NCBI RefSeq assembly: GCF_020510525.1
Contig: NZ_CP075188.1
Location: forward strand, 1,488,001-1,552,000
Direction: 5' to 3'
Source: Quatrionicoccus australiensis
GTDB taxonomy: Bacteria > Pseudomonadota > Gammaproteobacteria > Burkholderiales > Rhodocyclaceae
DNA length: 64,000 bases
Below, in pieces: positions 54,579 to 64,000 of this stretch (the stretch's first letter is position 1; each line of letters starts with the position of its first letter). The position numbers and the translations under genes were made by a program. The notes under the pieces were generated by a model that made no database searches, was not told where the DNA came from, and worked only from the letters and a program-made list of their open reading frames with translations.

Positions 54579-55853
54579 TTACAGGATCATCCCCGCGCCA
54601 ACCGTGTTGTTGTTGCTTTCATCAATGATGATGAAAGCGCCGGTGCCGCGGTTTTCCAGGTAGGGGTCGGCGAACAGCGGCTGGGCCAGCTTGAAGGTCA
54701 CCTGGGCGATGTCGTTCATCGCCAGTTTCTCGGCCGGCACCTTTTCCAGCGTGTTCACGTCCAGGCGATGGTCAATGGCGGCGAGCTTGGCTTTGCTGTC
54801 GCGCGTCGTGTGGCGGATCAGGTAGGTGCGGGCACGGTCCATCGGCGCTTCGGCCATCCAGCAGACGGTGGCTTCGATCTGTTTGACGGCAGCCGGCACT
54901 TCGTTCGACTTGACGATCATGTCGCCGCGCGAGGTGTCGATTTCATCGGCAAGCAGCAGGGTGATCGATTGTTCGGTGAAGGCTTCCCCGATATCGACGC
55001 CACCGAGTTGCACGGCCTTGACGGTCGACTCGCGGCCGGAGGGCAAAACCGTGACGGCGTCGCCGACCTTGATCGAACCGGCTTCGACGCGGCCCATGAA
55101 ACCGCGGTAGTCGTGCAGTTCCGGGTTGGCGGAATCCTGCGGGCGGCAGACGTACTGGACCGGGAAGCGGAATTTCTCGGTGTGCTCGGTATGCGCGGCC
55201 GGGGCGGCTTCGAGCATTTCGAGCAGGGTCGGGCCTTCGTACCAGTTCAGGTTGTCGCCACGGTCCACGATCATGTCGCCGTTCAAGGCGGACAGCGGAA
55301 TGAAGCGGATGTCTTCGATGCCGACCTTGGCGGCGAATTCGAGATAGTCGGCCTTGATCTTCTCGTAGGTTTCCTGCGCGTAGTCCACTAAATCCATCTT
55401 GTTGATGGCGACGATCAGGTGCGGGATGCCGACCAGCGAGGCGAGCTTCGAGTGGCGACGGGTTTGCGTCAGCATGCCCTTGCGCGCATCGATCAGGATG
55501 ATGGCGAGGTTGGCGGTCGAGGCGGCGGTCACCATGTTGCGGGTGTACTGCTCGTGGCCCGGCGCGTCGGCGATGATGTACTTGCGCGTGCCGGTCGAGA
55601 AATAGCGGTAGGCGACGTCGATGGTGATGCCCTGTTCGCGCTCGGCTTGCAGGCCGTCGGTGAGCAGCGACAGGTCGACGGCGCCGAGGCCGCGCTTTTC
55701 CGAAGTCTTGGCGATGGCCGACAGCGTGTCGGCGAGAATGGTCTTGGTGTCGTACAGCAGGCGACCGATCAGGGTGCTCTTGCCGTCATCGACGCTGCCG
55801 CAGGTCAGGAAGCGGAGCAGGCCGTGGTCTTCGATTTTGTCTTGTGTGGTCAT
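54579..55853 (-). CDS. cysN: Sulfate adenylyltransferase subunit 1 (GTPase) CysN
   Basis: GTP-driven regulatory subunit of ATP sulfurylase, 424 aa. G1 GSVDDGKST (19-27), the DAPGHEQYTRNM switch II and NKMDLVDY (G4) are present, followed by EF-Tu-like beta-barrel domains. No C-terminal CysC kinase domain is fused. With CysD it makes adenosine phosphosulfate for assimilatory sulfate reduction. It follows cysD with an 87-base structured gap. Confidence 0.95.
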   Translation of the reverse strand: MTTQDKIEDHGLLRFLTCGSVDDGKSTLIGRLLYDTKTILADTLSAIAKTSEKRGLGAVDLSLLTDGLQAEREQGITIDVAYRYFSTGTRKYIIADAPGHEQYTRNMVTAASTANLAIILIDARKGMLTQTRRHSKLASLVGIPHLIVAINKMDLVDYAQETYEKIKADYLEFAAKVGIEDIRFIPLSALNGDMIVDRGDNLNWYEGPTLLEMLEAAPAAHTEHTEKFRFPVQYVCRPQDSANPELHDYRGFMGRVEAGSIKVGDAVTVLPSGRESTVKAVQLGGVDIGEAFTEQSITLLLADEIDTSRGDMIVKSNEVPAAVKQIEATVCWMAEAPMDRARTYLIRHTTRDSKAKLAAIDHRLDVNTLEKVPAEKLAMNDIAQVTFKLAQPLFADPYLENRGTGAFIIIDESNNNTVGAGMIL

Positions 55854-55868
55854 GTCTTTTTTCCGTAA

Positions 55869-55941
55869 GGATCGAGGATTCAGGATCGAGGATCGAGTGG
55901 CCTGCGGTTTTGCCGGGGCCTCGATCCTAATAACTCGATCC
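55869..55941. repeat. GGATCGAG direct/inverted repeats between cysD and cysN
   Basis: GGATCGAG at 55869, 55883 and 55890; the complement CTCGATCC at 55920 and 55934. The mRNA can fold into alternative long hairpins between the two genes. A related AGGATCGAG lies in the paaK-paaJ gap (about 12196). Confidence 0.6.
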
Positions 55942-56879
55942 TAGAAATACCCTTCTTTCTTGCGTTGTTCCATGGAGGCGTCGCTGGTCTGGTCGTCCAG
56001 ACGCGTTGCGCCGCGCTCGGTGATGGTGGTGGTGGCGGTTTCGAGCACGATCTTGCTGACAGTGTCGGCGTCCGACTCGACCGGTGCGGTGCAGGAGATG
56101 TCGCCAACGGTGCGGAAGCGCACCAGCAGGTCGATGACCTCTTCACCGGCTTTCACCGGGTTGGCGAGTTCGCCGGAGACGAGCGGTACATTGACCGGCA
56201 CGATGGCGCCCTGGCGCATGACGACCGGGCGGGTGTGGGCAAAGTAGATGCTCGGCAGTTCCAGGCCTTCGCGCTCGATGTATTGCCAGACGTCCATTTC
56301 CGTCCAGTTCGAGATCGGGAAGGCGCGGATGTTCTCGCCCTTGTGGCTGCGGGCGTTGTACAGGCTCCACAGTTCCGGGCGCTGGTTTTTCGGGTCCCAC
56401 TGGCCGAATTCGTCGCGGAAGGAAAAGATGCGTTCCTTGGCGCGGGCCTTTTCCTCGTCGCGACGGGCGCCGCCGATGCAGGCGTCGAAGCCGAATTCCT
56501 CGATGGCTTCGAGCAGCGTCACCGACTGGTGCTTGTTGCGCGATTCGCCTTCATGCTTGAGCACGACCGTGCCGCGCGCCATGGAGTCTTCGACCGAGCG
56601 CACGATCAGGCGCTCGCCGAGTTCGGCGGCACGCTGGTCGCGGAAGGCGATGACTTCCTTGTAATTGTGGCCGGTGTCGATGTGCAGCAGCGGGAAGGGG
56701 AACTTGCCGGGGCGGAAGGCCTTCTCGGCGAGGCGCAAGAGGCACAGCGAATCCTTGCCGCCGGAGAAGAGCAGCACCGGGTTGGAACACTGGCCGGCCA
56801 CTTCACGCATGATGTGGATGGCTTCGGCTTCGAGCCAGTCGAGATGGCTGAGCGTGGAGGAGGTGGAGCGTTGGGTCAT
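55941..56879 (-). CDS. cysD: Sulfate adenylyltransferase subunit 2 CysD
   Basis: Catalytic subunit of ATP sulfurylase, 312 aa. PP-loop SGGKDS at 39-44; the family motifs HIDTGHNYKEVI, GGARRDEEKARAKER and FPISNWTEMDVWQYI are all present. It forms adenosine phosphosulfate from ATP and sulfate with CysN. First gene of the pair; no cysH, cysI or cysG lies nearby. Confidence 0.96.
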   Translation of the reverse strand: MTQRSTSSTLSHLDWLEAEAIHIMREVAGQCSNPVLLFSGGKDSLCLLRLAEKAFRPGKFPFPLLHIDTGHNYKEVIAFRDQRAAELGERLIVRSVEDSMARGTVVLKHEGESRNKHQSVTLLEAIEEFGFDACIGGARRDEEKARAKERIFSFRDEFGQWDPKNQRPELWSLYNARSHKGENIRAFPISNWTEMDVWQYIEREGLELPSIYFAHTRPVVMRQGAIVPVNVPLVSGELANPVKAGEEVIDLLVRFRTVGDISCTAPVESDADTVSKIVLETATTTITERGATRLDDQTSDASMEQRKKEGYF

Positions 56880-57050
56880 TGCTGGGTAATCCGCAGGGAT
56901 TGTCGAATGGGCGCCATTGTAGCAAGGCCTTAATATTCAATTAAGAACATGTGAGCATCTGTTTATCGTGTTTTGATATAAAGAGATGTGTTTTCACGTC
57001 TCGGCACCAGCGCAGCGGTCAACTCGCGATTTTGGGCAAAAACCGTCGTT

Positions 57051-60000
57051 TCAGGAGGTGGCCGCCTGGCGCAACCATTTCAGGATGGTCTGGTAGAGCC
57101 GGTCCGGATCGACCGGCTTGGAAACGAAGTCGTTCATGCCGGCGTGCAGGCAGCGCTCCCGGTCCTCGTTGAAGGCATTGGCGGTCATCGCGATGATCGG
57201 AATGGCCTGGCCGCCAGGCAGGGCACGAATCCGGCGGGTGGCTTCCAGCCCGTCCATGCGCGGCATCTGCATGTCCATCAGGATCAGCGCGTAAGGGGCA
57301 TGACTGCTCTGCCGGAAGATGTCGACGGCGATCTGGCCGTCTTCGGCGACATCGATTTCCAGGCCGGCTTCGCACAGGAGTTCGCGGGCGACTTCCTGAT
57401 TGATCAGGTCGTCCTCGACCAGCAACAGGCGCCGGCCGGGATAATCCCGGCGCAGGCTGTTTTCGAGTTTGCCATCGGCTGCGCTCGGTTCGAGGGCCGC
57501 AGCGTCGCTGTTTGTCTTGTCCAGGTTTGCCGTGAACCAGAAGGTGCTGCCTTCACCGAGGCTGCTCTCGACACCCGCTTCGCCGCCCATCAGTTCGGCC
57601 AGGCGCCGGGTGATGGCGAGGCCGAGACCGGTACCACCGAAATTGCGGGTGGTCGAACCGTCGGCCTGCTCGAATGCATTGAACAGCCTGGACTGGACTT
57701 CGGGCGTGATGCCGATGCCGGTGTCACTGACGGCAAACCGGACCAGCACCTGAGTTTCGTCTTCCCGCTGTTTCCTGACCTGCAGGGTGACACTGCCTTG
57801 CTCGGTGAATTTGATCGCGTTGTTGGCCAGATTGAGAAAGGCCTGGGTCAGCCGGGTCGAGTCGCCCAGCAGCGTGCCCAGATCCTGATCGTTATCGACG
57901 CGAAGTTCTATCCCTTTTTCCTCGGCAACTTCGGTCAGCATCGAGATGATGTTGATGCTCAGGGCGCGCGGGTCGAGCGGGCGTTGTTCGAGTTCGAGCT
58001 TGCCCGCCTCGATCTTCGAGAAATCGAGGATGTCGTTGATGATTGCCAGCAGGTGGTTGCCCGAGGTGGCGATCTTGCGCAGGCGCTCGACGTGCCCGGG
58101 ATCGCTGATCTGCCGGCCGAGAATGCGCGCCATGCCAAGAATGGCGTTCATCGGGGTGCGGATTTCATGGCTCATGTTGGCGAGAAATTCGGACTTGGTC
58201 CGCGTTGCGATTTCGGCCGTTTCCTTGGCCTGGCGCAGCACGGCGAGTGTTTCCCGTTCGCTGGTGATGTCCTCGATGACCGCCATGGCGCCGCGTTCCG
58301 GATGGTTCGGGTCGAGGAGCTGGCCGCGCAAGCGCGCCCAGAAGGTCGAGCCGTCCTTGCGGATCATTTCCTGCTCGCGGCAATGCACCTTGCCGAGCGC
58401 CATTTCTGCATAGGCGACACTGCCGCCCAGTTCCCAGCCTGCCTGGTCGATGTACCAGAGGCGGGTCGAGCAATCATCGAATTCACCCGGTCCGTAGCCG
58501 AAGATGATTTCGAGCTGACGGTTGCAGCGCTGGATGATGCGGTCGCGAATCAGCACGATGCCGACGCTGGCCGAGTTGAAAATGGCCCGCTGTTCGATGT
58601 TTGCGTTGCGCAGTTCGATCTCCAGGGTCTTGCGCTGGGTGATGTCGGTATGCGTGCCGACCGCCCGGGTCGGGCGGCCGCTCGCGTCACGGCCGACGAC
58701 CTTGGCGCGACTCAGTATCCACAAGTAGTTGCCGTTGCCACTGCGCAGCCGGAACTCCAGTTCGTAATGGCCGATCTGGTTCAGGCGGCGCTGCGCCTCG
58801 GCGGCCACCCGTTCGCGTTCTTCCGGATGCAGCAGATTTAGCCAGCAACTGGCCAGCGAATTGTCGAAGAGGGCCGGGTCGTGGCCGAGCATGCGGAAAT
58901 AGGCCGGGGTGCAGTAGCACTCGTCGCTTTCCATATTCCAGTCCCACAGGCCATCGGTCGATGCTTCCATGGCCAGCGACAGGCGTTCCTCACTCTGGCG
59001 CAACTGGTCCTCCAGCTTGCGGTAGCCGCTCAGGTCGGTGAAGGTGGCGAGCAGGCCGTTGTCGAGCAGGCGACCACCGATCAGCATGGTGGCCTGCTCG
59101 CCATTCTTGCGACTGACCCGGTATTCCCTGGCCTCGATTTCGCCGGCGCTCAGGCGAGCCTGGGCGACAGCCTTTTCCCATGTCGTGCGGACCCATTGCC
59201 GATAGTCCGGATCCGGATAGGCGCGCCACCACCATTCGTCTATGGTCGGCAATTCCTCCGGGGCATAGCCGAATGTTTCGGTAAAACGCCGGTTGAAGAA
59301 CACGATCTGCTCGCCATCGAGAAAAACCATGGGGATAGGGGCTGCCTCGAAGAGCTCGCGCAACTGGCGGTCGTTTTCCGTACTGATCGCCGCCTGGCGC
59401 GCCATGGCCAGGGCCTGTTCGGCCTCCAGGCGGGAGCTCACGTCACGCGACAGCATCAGGTAGCGTTCGCCACCTGCGCTGGCCGTCTTCATCTGGGCGA
59501 CGGAAAGTTCGAACCAGTGTGTCCGGCCGTCGATCGGCAGCATGATCACCCGGCCGTAGTCAGTCCCGCGCTCGCGGGCCGCCTGCAGCGCCTGATGCAC
59601 ACTTTCGGCTGCTTCTGGCGGCAGTGCCTCATCCACCGTCAGTCCGAGCAGTTCCTGCCGGGACGCAGCGAGCAGGCTTTCCTTGCTGGCGTGAATGTCG
59701 ATGTAGCGGGCATCGCCGTCCAGTTCAAAAAGCAGGTCGGGAATGGCTTCCAGTGTTGCGGCAAGGTGGTCCTTGGCACTTTCACTCGCCGCGCGCGCGG
59801 CTTCGAGATCGTCCAGGGCCTGCTTCAGCGTTTGGGTCTTGCTGGCGACGCGGCCGACCAGCATACGGTTCCAGATGAAGAGCAGGGTGCCGAGCGCGAG
59901 GAGGACGAGCAGCGCGCCGCCGGCATAGCGTCCGTAAGTGCTGAAATCGAGTGTTGTGCCCAGCCATTTCCGGCGCAGGGCGGCGTCCTCTTCTTGACTG

Positions 60001-60731
60001 ATCGCACGCATGCCGGCAACGACCAGGGCCAGCGTCGCCTCATCGCCCTTCTTGACCGCCCGGTGGAACTGGCCTTGTTGCAGATTGAAGGCTTTGCGGA
60101 ACTGCGTTTCGACCTTGAGCCGGTACATGTAGAAATTGGCTGGGTATTCGTCGAGACAGAAGACCTTGACCTCGCCGGCTGCGGCGGCCTGGATCAGTTC
60201 GGTATAGCTGCGGTAGTACTTGTGATTGACGATGCCTTCGCCATTGAGCGCCTCGATGCAGGCATCGCCTTCCATGAGGCCGACCTGGAAGCCCCTCAGG
60301 GTTTCGCTGCCGGATATGCCGGAAATCGATGCATGGCTGTAGATGGCGACCGGCAAGTCGGCGTAGGGCGGCGAGAAGTCGTAATAGGGAGCGCGGCCCG
60401 GTGTTGCGAAAATGGTTTCGATGACATCCGCCCCGCCTTTTTGCATGACTTTCTGTGCATCGGCCCAGTTCATCGCAATGAAATTGACCTTGACGCCGGT
60501 TTTGCTTTCCCAGAGTTGCCAGTAGTCGAGCAGGTAGCCGGCCGGCTCGCCGGCATCGGTACGGAACAGGAAGGGCGGATAGTTGTCGTCACCAACCACG
60601 GTGATTGCCACCGGTCGGGTCGGAATCGGCTGTGCGTCGGCAGCAGGTGCATGCGGCGGGACCAGATAGCCGCTTGCAGCAAGGACGAGACAGCATGTCA
60701 GGGCACGTTGGCGCCACAGGGTCCTGATCAT
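57051..60731 (-). CDS. SBP-PAS hybrid sensor histidine kinase
   Basis: Membrane kinase of 1226 aa. A signal-like N-terminus is followed by a periplasmic solute-binding domain of the SBP_bac_3 class (about 38-262, [20 protein letters not shown]), as in BvgS/EvgS. After a helix (about 272-292, [15 protein letters not shown]) come several PAS/PAC domains (about 315-815). HisKA has [11 protein letters not shown], the ATPase has [15 protein letters not shown] and [10 protein letters not shown], and the receiver has [23 protein letters not shown] precedes the ATG. The ligand is unknown; polar amino acids are common for this domain. No response regulator is adjacent. Confidence 0.92.
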   Translation of the reverse strand: MIRTLWRQRALTCCLVLAASGYLVPPHAPAADAQPIPTRPVAITVVGDDNYPPFLFRTDAGEPAGYLLDYWQLWESKTGVKVNFIAMNWADAQKVMQKGGADVIETIFATPGRAPYYDFSPPYADLPVAIYSHASISGISGSETLRGFQVGLMEGDACIEALNGEGIVNHKYYRSYTELIQAAAAGEVKVFCLDEYPANFYMYRLKVETQFRKAFNLQQGQFHRAVKKGDEATLALVVAGMRAISQEEDAALRRKWLGTTLDFSTYGRYAGGALLVLLALGTLLFIWNRMLVGRVASKTQTLKQALDDLEAARAASESAKDHLAATLEAIPDLLFELDGDARYIDIHASKESLLAASRQELLGLTVDEALPPEAAESVHQALQAARERGTDYGRVIMLPIDGRTHWFELSVAQMKTASAGGERYLMLSRDVSSRLEAEQALAMARQAAISTENDRQLRELFEAAPIPMVFLDGEQIVFFNRRFTETFGYAPEELPTIDEWWWRAYPDPDYRQWVRTTWEKAVAQARLSAGEIEAREYRVSRKNGEQATMLIGGRLLDNGLLATFTDLSGYRKLEDQLRQSEERLSLAMEASTDGLWDWNMESDECYCTPAYFRMLGHDPALFDNSLASCWLNLLHPEERERVAAEAQRRLNQIGHYELEFRLRSGNGNYLWILSRAKVVGRDASGRPTRAVGTHTDITQRKTLEIELRNANIEQRAIFNSASVGIVLIRDRIIQRCNRQLEIIFGYGPGEFDDCSTRLWYIDQAGWELGGSVAYAEMALGKVHCREQEMIRKDGSTFWARLRGQLLDPNHPERGAMAVIEDITSERETLAVLRQAKETAEIATRTKSEFLANMSHEIRTPMNAILGMARILGRQISDPGHVERLRKIATSGNHLLAIINDILDFSKIEAGKLELEQRPLDPRALSINIISMLTEVAEEKGIELRVDNDQDLGTLLGDSTRLTQAFLNLANNAIKFTEQGSVTLQVRKQREDETQVLVRFAVSDTGIGITPEVQSRLFNAFEQADGSTTRNFGGTGLGLAITRRLAELMGGEAGVESSLGEGSTFWFTANLDKTNSDAAALEPSAADGKLENSLRRDYPGRRLLLVEDDLINQEVARELLCEAGLEIDVAEDGQIAVDIFRQSSHAPYALILMDMQMPRMDGLEATRRIRALPGGQAIPIIAMTANAFNEDRERCLHAGMNDFVSKPVDPDRLYQTILKWLRQAATS

Positions 60732-60869
60732 TTCCGCTCCTGGTTGATCGAAAGCCGGATGCGCCGTGTTGGCGCATCAGCTTGGTCAGGCTTGAGCGTT
60801 AATAATAAGGGGAAAAGCGATGCGCAGGTTATGCCTTGATGCTATTCCTTTGGCAATTTTTGCTGGTTC

Positions 60870-62585
60870 TCAGATGCCGTTGTGAACCTTGGTGTATTCC
60901 TGCAACAGCTGCTGGTGCAGTTCGCAGCCGGCCAGGTCGGGGCCGGGCGAGACCAGGCCGAAAAAGCGGATGTCGCCGTCGATCAGGTCGGTGGCGAGAT
61001 CCAGCGTTGCATCACCGTAGAGAGTGACCAGGGCGGCTTCGAAATTGTCCGGATTCTCCATGTCGAGCAGGGTTTCGATGCAGTCGTAGGTGCGGCGACG
61101 GCCGGCATCAAGCTGTTCGAACTGGCGCACCCAGGCGCAACCCTCGCGGATTGCAGCGCCATCGCCAATGGCCAGCGCGAGCATGGTCTTCAGTTCGCCG
61201 ACACGCAGGTCGGCCCACAGCGAGCCGGCATCCGGGGCGAGGCCGATCAGCGCGGCGACCGGGCGCTCGTCGGCGATGTTGAGTGCGTTCAGGGTGTCGA
61301 GCAGGTCGATGCACTCGTCATCGTCGAGTTCGGCGAGGTTGAGGATGGCCGGGCGAAGGATGGCGCCGTGGCTGTTGTTTTCCCATTCCAGATCGTCGAT
61401 CGGGTAGATCTCCGACATGCCGGGGACCAGGATGCGGCAGGCGTACACGCCGAGATGCTCGAAGTCGGCGACGTAGATGTCGTGGCCGGCGGCGTGGATG
61501 CAGTCGCACAGCCAGGCGTAGTCGGCGGCCGTGCTGTCGCTGAAGTTCCAGTCGACAAAGGCGAAATCGGCTTCCTCGCCGAGAAATTCCCAGCTGATCA
61601 GGCCGCTCGAGTCGACGAAGTGGATTTCGAGGTTCGGTGCGCTGGCGATTTCCTCGAGATTGAAGCCGGGCGCCGGGAAGCCGTCGAGAGCATCGAGGGC
61701 ACGGCCCTGTAGCAACTCGGTCAAGGCCCGTTCGAGAGCGATTTCAAAACGCGGATGCGCACCGAAGCTGGCGAACACGCCCTGGTCGTGCGGGTTGAGC
61801 AGGGTTACGCAGAGCACCGGGTACTTGCCGCCGAGCGAGGCGTCCTTGACCTGAATGCCGAAGCCGGCCGCACACAAGCCGGCAATGCTGGCGGCAATCG
61901 CCGGGTAACGGCCAATGACTTCTGCCGGCACGTCCGGCAGGCAAAGACCTTCCGCAATGACCTTGAACTTGACGTGGCGCTCGAGGATTTCGGCGAGTGC
62001 CTGGGCGCGTGCCTCGGCTGGCGTGTTGCCGGCCGCCATGCCGTTGCTGACGTAGAGGTTGCTGATCAGGTTGACCGGAAAGAAGACCTCGGCCGCATCG
62101 GCCTGGCGTACGTAGGGCAGGGCGCAGATGCCGCGCTCGAAGTTGCCGCTGTTCAGGTCGACCAGCATGTCGGCCGGAATGCTGTTGTCCGGGTTGTAGA
62201 AGGCCTGCAACTCGGGGGTCAGCAATTCGGCCGGCCAGGCGGCGTCGACCGCCGGGAACCAGCGTTCGCGCGGGTAATGCACGAATTCGCCTGTGGCCCA
62301 CTGTTCGCCGAGATAGTAGTGGTTCCAGAAATAGTTGCAGGCCAGGCGTTCACAGAATTCGCCCAGCGCGCTGGCACGCGCAGCCAGCTGGCTGGTGCCC
62401 TTGCCGTTGGTGAACATCAGGTGGCAGGCGCGGTTGCGGACATGGACCGACCATACGTTGTCGACCGGGTTGAGCCAGGTACATTCCTCGAGATCGAAAC
62501 CGCGTGCCGCCAGGCTGGCTTGCATTGAGGCGATGGATTGTTCGAGGGAGGCGTCTTTGCCCGGAATGAAATGTTCGTTTTGCAT
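60870..62585 (-). CDS. ycaO: YcaO-domain protein (second copy)
   Basis: Stand-alone YcaO of 571 aa, close in length to E. coli YcaO (586 aa). It begins MQNEHFIPGKDASLEQSI, matching the E. coli start, so the ATG at 62585 is chosen over earlier ones. LNPVDNVWSVHVRN, CHLMFTNGKGTSQLAA and GFGIQVKDASLGGKYPV align with the fusion protein at 36237, but without its OsmC domain. Likely role: ATP-dependent backbone activation or S12 methylthiolation support. Divergent from the CBS-PAS gene. Confidence 0.9.
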   Translation of the reverse strand: MQNEHFIPGKDASLEQSIASMQASLAARGFDLEECTWLNPVDNVWSVHVRNRACHLMFTNGKGTSQLAARASALGEFCERLACNYFWNHYYLGEQWATGEFVHYPRERWFPAVDAAWPAELLTPELQAFYNPDNSIPADMLVDLNSGNFERGICALPYVRQADAAEVFFPVNLISNLYVSNGMAAGNTPAEARAQALAEILERHVKFKVIAEGLCLPDVPAEVIGRYPAIAASIAGLCAAGFGIQVKDASLGGKYPVLCVTLLNPHDQGVFASFGAHPRFEIALERALTELLQGRALDALDGFPAPGFNLEEIASAPNLEIHFVDSSGLISWEFLGEEADFAFVDWNFSDSTAADYAWLCDCIHAAGHDIYVADFEHLGVYACRILVPGMSEIYPIDDLEWENNSHGAILRPAILNLAELDDDECIDLLDTLNALNIADERPVAALIGLAPDAGSLWADLRVGELKTMLALAIGDGAAIREGCAWVRQFEQLDAGRRRTYDCIETLLDMENPDNFEAALVTLYGDATLDLATDLIDGDIRFFGLVSPGPDLAGCELHQQLLQEYTKVHNGI

Positions 62586-62740
62586 CGGGCAAGCTGCCAG
62601 GTAGTCAAGGTGAGCAGTGTACGCCAAGGCGGCAGAAATGGCGATTTGACGCCCTCCGGAATGCTCTGTCGCCATCGACTGGGAGTACACTCAGCGAAGC
62701 GCATTACCTGAAAACCATTACCGTCGCGCCCGCGGACAAA

Positions 62741-64000
62741 ATGACAATGAACTCGGTTTCCCATTTGAAGCTTTCCGATATTGCCACGCAGGCGGTGTCT
62801 ACCGTATCGCCCGATACGCCGCTTGATGAAGCGGTCAGGCGTTTTGCCGCAAGGCATGTGTCGTCGCTGGTCGTTGTCGAGAACGGCCGGCCGGTTGGGA
62901 TCGTCACCGAGCGTGATCTGGTGCGTCTGATGTATACCGGTTCTGCCGATGCGCGGCCGGTGCGGGCTGTGATGAGCGCGCCGCTGCTGACCGTGCCGCA
63001 CAATCTCGATTTTTCGTCGGCACAGATCATGATGGCCAATTGCGGCATACGCCATCTGGTACTGGTCGATGAGGCCGGCGCCTTGTGCGGACTGGCCAGC
63101 GAAACCGATTTTCGCCGGCATCTGGGTACCGACCTGCTGGCCTTGATCCAGAGCCTGAATACCGTGATCGACCAGGGCGGCAAGCTGATTCATCCGGACC
63201 TGCCCCTGGCCTTTGCGCTGGAAACCATGGCTTCATGCAAGCTCGATTACGTCATCGTCGGGCGCGATGGCGTGGCCGAGGGCATCCTGACCGAGCGCGA
63301 CGTGCCGGCGTTGCTGGCGCAGCATCTTGATCCGCACTCGGTCCGCCTGGCTGAGGTGATGAGTGCGCCGCTTCTCACGATCAGTATCGATGCTTCCGTC
63401 GACGAAGCATCCCGGTGCATGGAGCAATCCGGTTTTCGCCATCTTGGCGTCGTTGACCGGAGCGGCCTGTTTGTCGGTGTGCTCAGCCAGCATCGCATGC
63501 TGGAAAAGCTGGGCATGGCCCTGATGGGGCAAAGTCGCGTGCAGCTCGAGGATCGCATGAGCATGGTGCTTGAGGCGACCGGTGTCGGTACCTGGGAGTT
63601 TGACGACATCCGCGGGCAACTGGTGCGCAGCACCGCCCTGAACGGCATGATGGAGAGCGTTTCCGGCAGCACGCTGGAGGCGATCGACAGCGTGCTGCAG
63701 CGCCTCAAGCCGGCTGATCGCGAACTTCTGGTCGCCGGCCTGGAGCGGATGCGGCGCGGTGAACAGGAGCTTTTGTCCCTCGATTGCAGTATTCGCAATG
63801 GCGAAGGCAAGCCGCGCTGGGTTTCGATCCGCGGCAAGGTGCTGGAGCGTGACGCCGATGGCCGGCCGGTGCGCTCGGCCGGGGTGGCGATCGATATTTC
63901 GGCCCAGAAGGAATCGGAAGCGCTGCTGCGTCAGAGCGAGGCCCGCTTTCGTGATCTCATGGAAAAGGTGCCGCTGGCGATTGCCCATTTGAATGCGCGC
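62741..64000 (+). CDS. CBS-PAS signalling protein (3' end outside window)
   Basis: The frame is open for 420 codons to the window edge. It encodes two CBS pairs (residues about 8-125 and 145-270; VVVENGRPVGIVTERDLVRL and LGVVDRSGLFVGVLSQHRM), a PAS domain (about 275-400, ending GVAIDISAQKESEALLRQSE) and the start of another PAS (RFRDLMEKVPLAIAHLNA). CBS pairs usually bind adenine nucleotides. The output domain is not visible; GGDEF or histidine kinase is likely. ATG at 62741 or 62747; no strong Shine-Dalgarno. Confidence 0.88.
   Translation, partial: MTMNSVSHLKLSDIATQAVSTVSPDTPLDEAVRRFAARHVSSLVVVENGRPVGIVTERDLVRLMYTGSADARPVRAVMSAPLLTVPHNLDFSSAQIMMANCGIRHLVLVDEAGALCGLASETDFRRHLGTDLLALIQSLNTVIDQGGKLIHPDLPLAFALETMASCKLDYVIVGRDGVAEGILTERDVPALLAQHLDPHSVRLAEVMSAPLLTISIDASVDEASRCMEQSGFRHLGVVDRSGLFVGVLSQHRMLEKLGMALMGQSRVQLEDRMSMVLEATGVGTWEFDDIRGQLVRSTALNGMMESVSGSTLEAIDSVLQRLKPADRELLVAGLERMRRGEQELLSLDCSIRNGEGKPRWVSIRGKVLERDADGRPVRSAGVAIDISAQKESEALLRQSEARFRDLMEKVPLAIAHLNAR

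Overview
The window looks like chromosomal DNA of a betaproteobacterium, most likely a Rhodocyclales/Azonexaceae member (Dechloromonas-like). This is inferred from the high GC content, the aerobic phenylacetate genes beside Liv-type transport genes, a rhodoquinone gene (rquA), a BPTD_3080-type restriction locus and many c-di-GMP proteins. No rRNA, tRNA, CRISPR array, transposase or integrase was recognised.

Layout. (1) 1-8.0 kb: the end of a large Cache hybrid histidine kinase; a GGDEF-EAL protein translationally coupled to a PhnD-like periplasmic binding protein; a GNAT acetyltransferase; and a membrane-associated alpha/beta hydrolase. (2) 8.1-18.4 kb, minus strand: a phenylacetate (paa) operon read paaN, paaG, paaH, paaI, paaK, paaJ, a Liv-type substrate-binding protein and two crotonases. 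(3) 18.8-25.0 kb, plus strand, divergent from paa: a ferritin-like di-iron oxygenase, its 2Fe-2S/FAD reductase, livH, livM, livG and a hemerythrin-LivF fusion. The two divergent promoters carry the same spaced operator (CGATAC-N28-GTATC), so the two operons are probably co-regulated. The binding protein of the ABC transporter lies in one operon and its permeases and ATPases in the other. Canonical paaABCDE and paaZ are absent from the window.

(4) 25.2-36.0 kb: a defence island inserted between two diverged copies of a 53-bp terminator-associated repeat. It encodes a Res-like helicase-nuclease, a Bro-N protein, a beta-class (type III-like) methyltransferase with a compositionally distinct target-recognition segment, an AAA ATPase with a DUF4276 (Toprim-like) partner, and a RelE-like/UvrD helicase fusion. 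(5) 36.2-44.1 kb: an OsmC-YcaO fusion, katG with an OxyR-like site, a YgjP-like metallopeptidase-fold protein, an XRE regulator with a 19-bp perfect inverted repeat upstream, and dbpA behind a small hypothetical gene. (6) 44.2-54.5 kb: rquA; a minus-strand FIST / GGDEF-EAL / SprA-like operon; and, divergent from it, a light-sensing operon made of a CarH-like MerR-B12 regulator, heme oxygenase and a bacteriophytochrome-GGDEF-EAL protein. (7) 54.6-64.0 kb: cysN and cysD, a large SBP-PAS hybrid kinase, a second YcaO protein and the start of a CBS-PAS signalling protein that runs off the window.

Three themes recur: aromatic acid catabolism linked to O2/di-iron chemistry; c-di-GMP signalling driven by periplasmic, cytoplasmic and light inputs (three full GGDEF-EAL proteins); and a small dispersed intergenic palindrome, AGCGGTCGACCGCT, found near operon ends.
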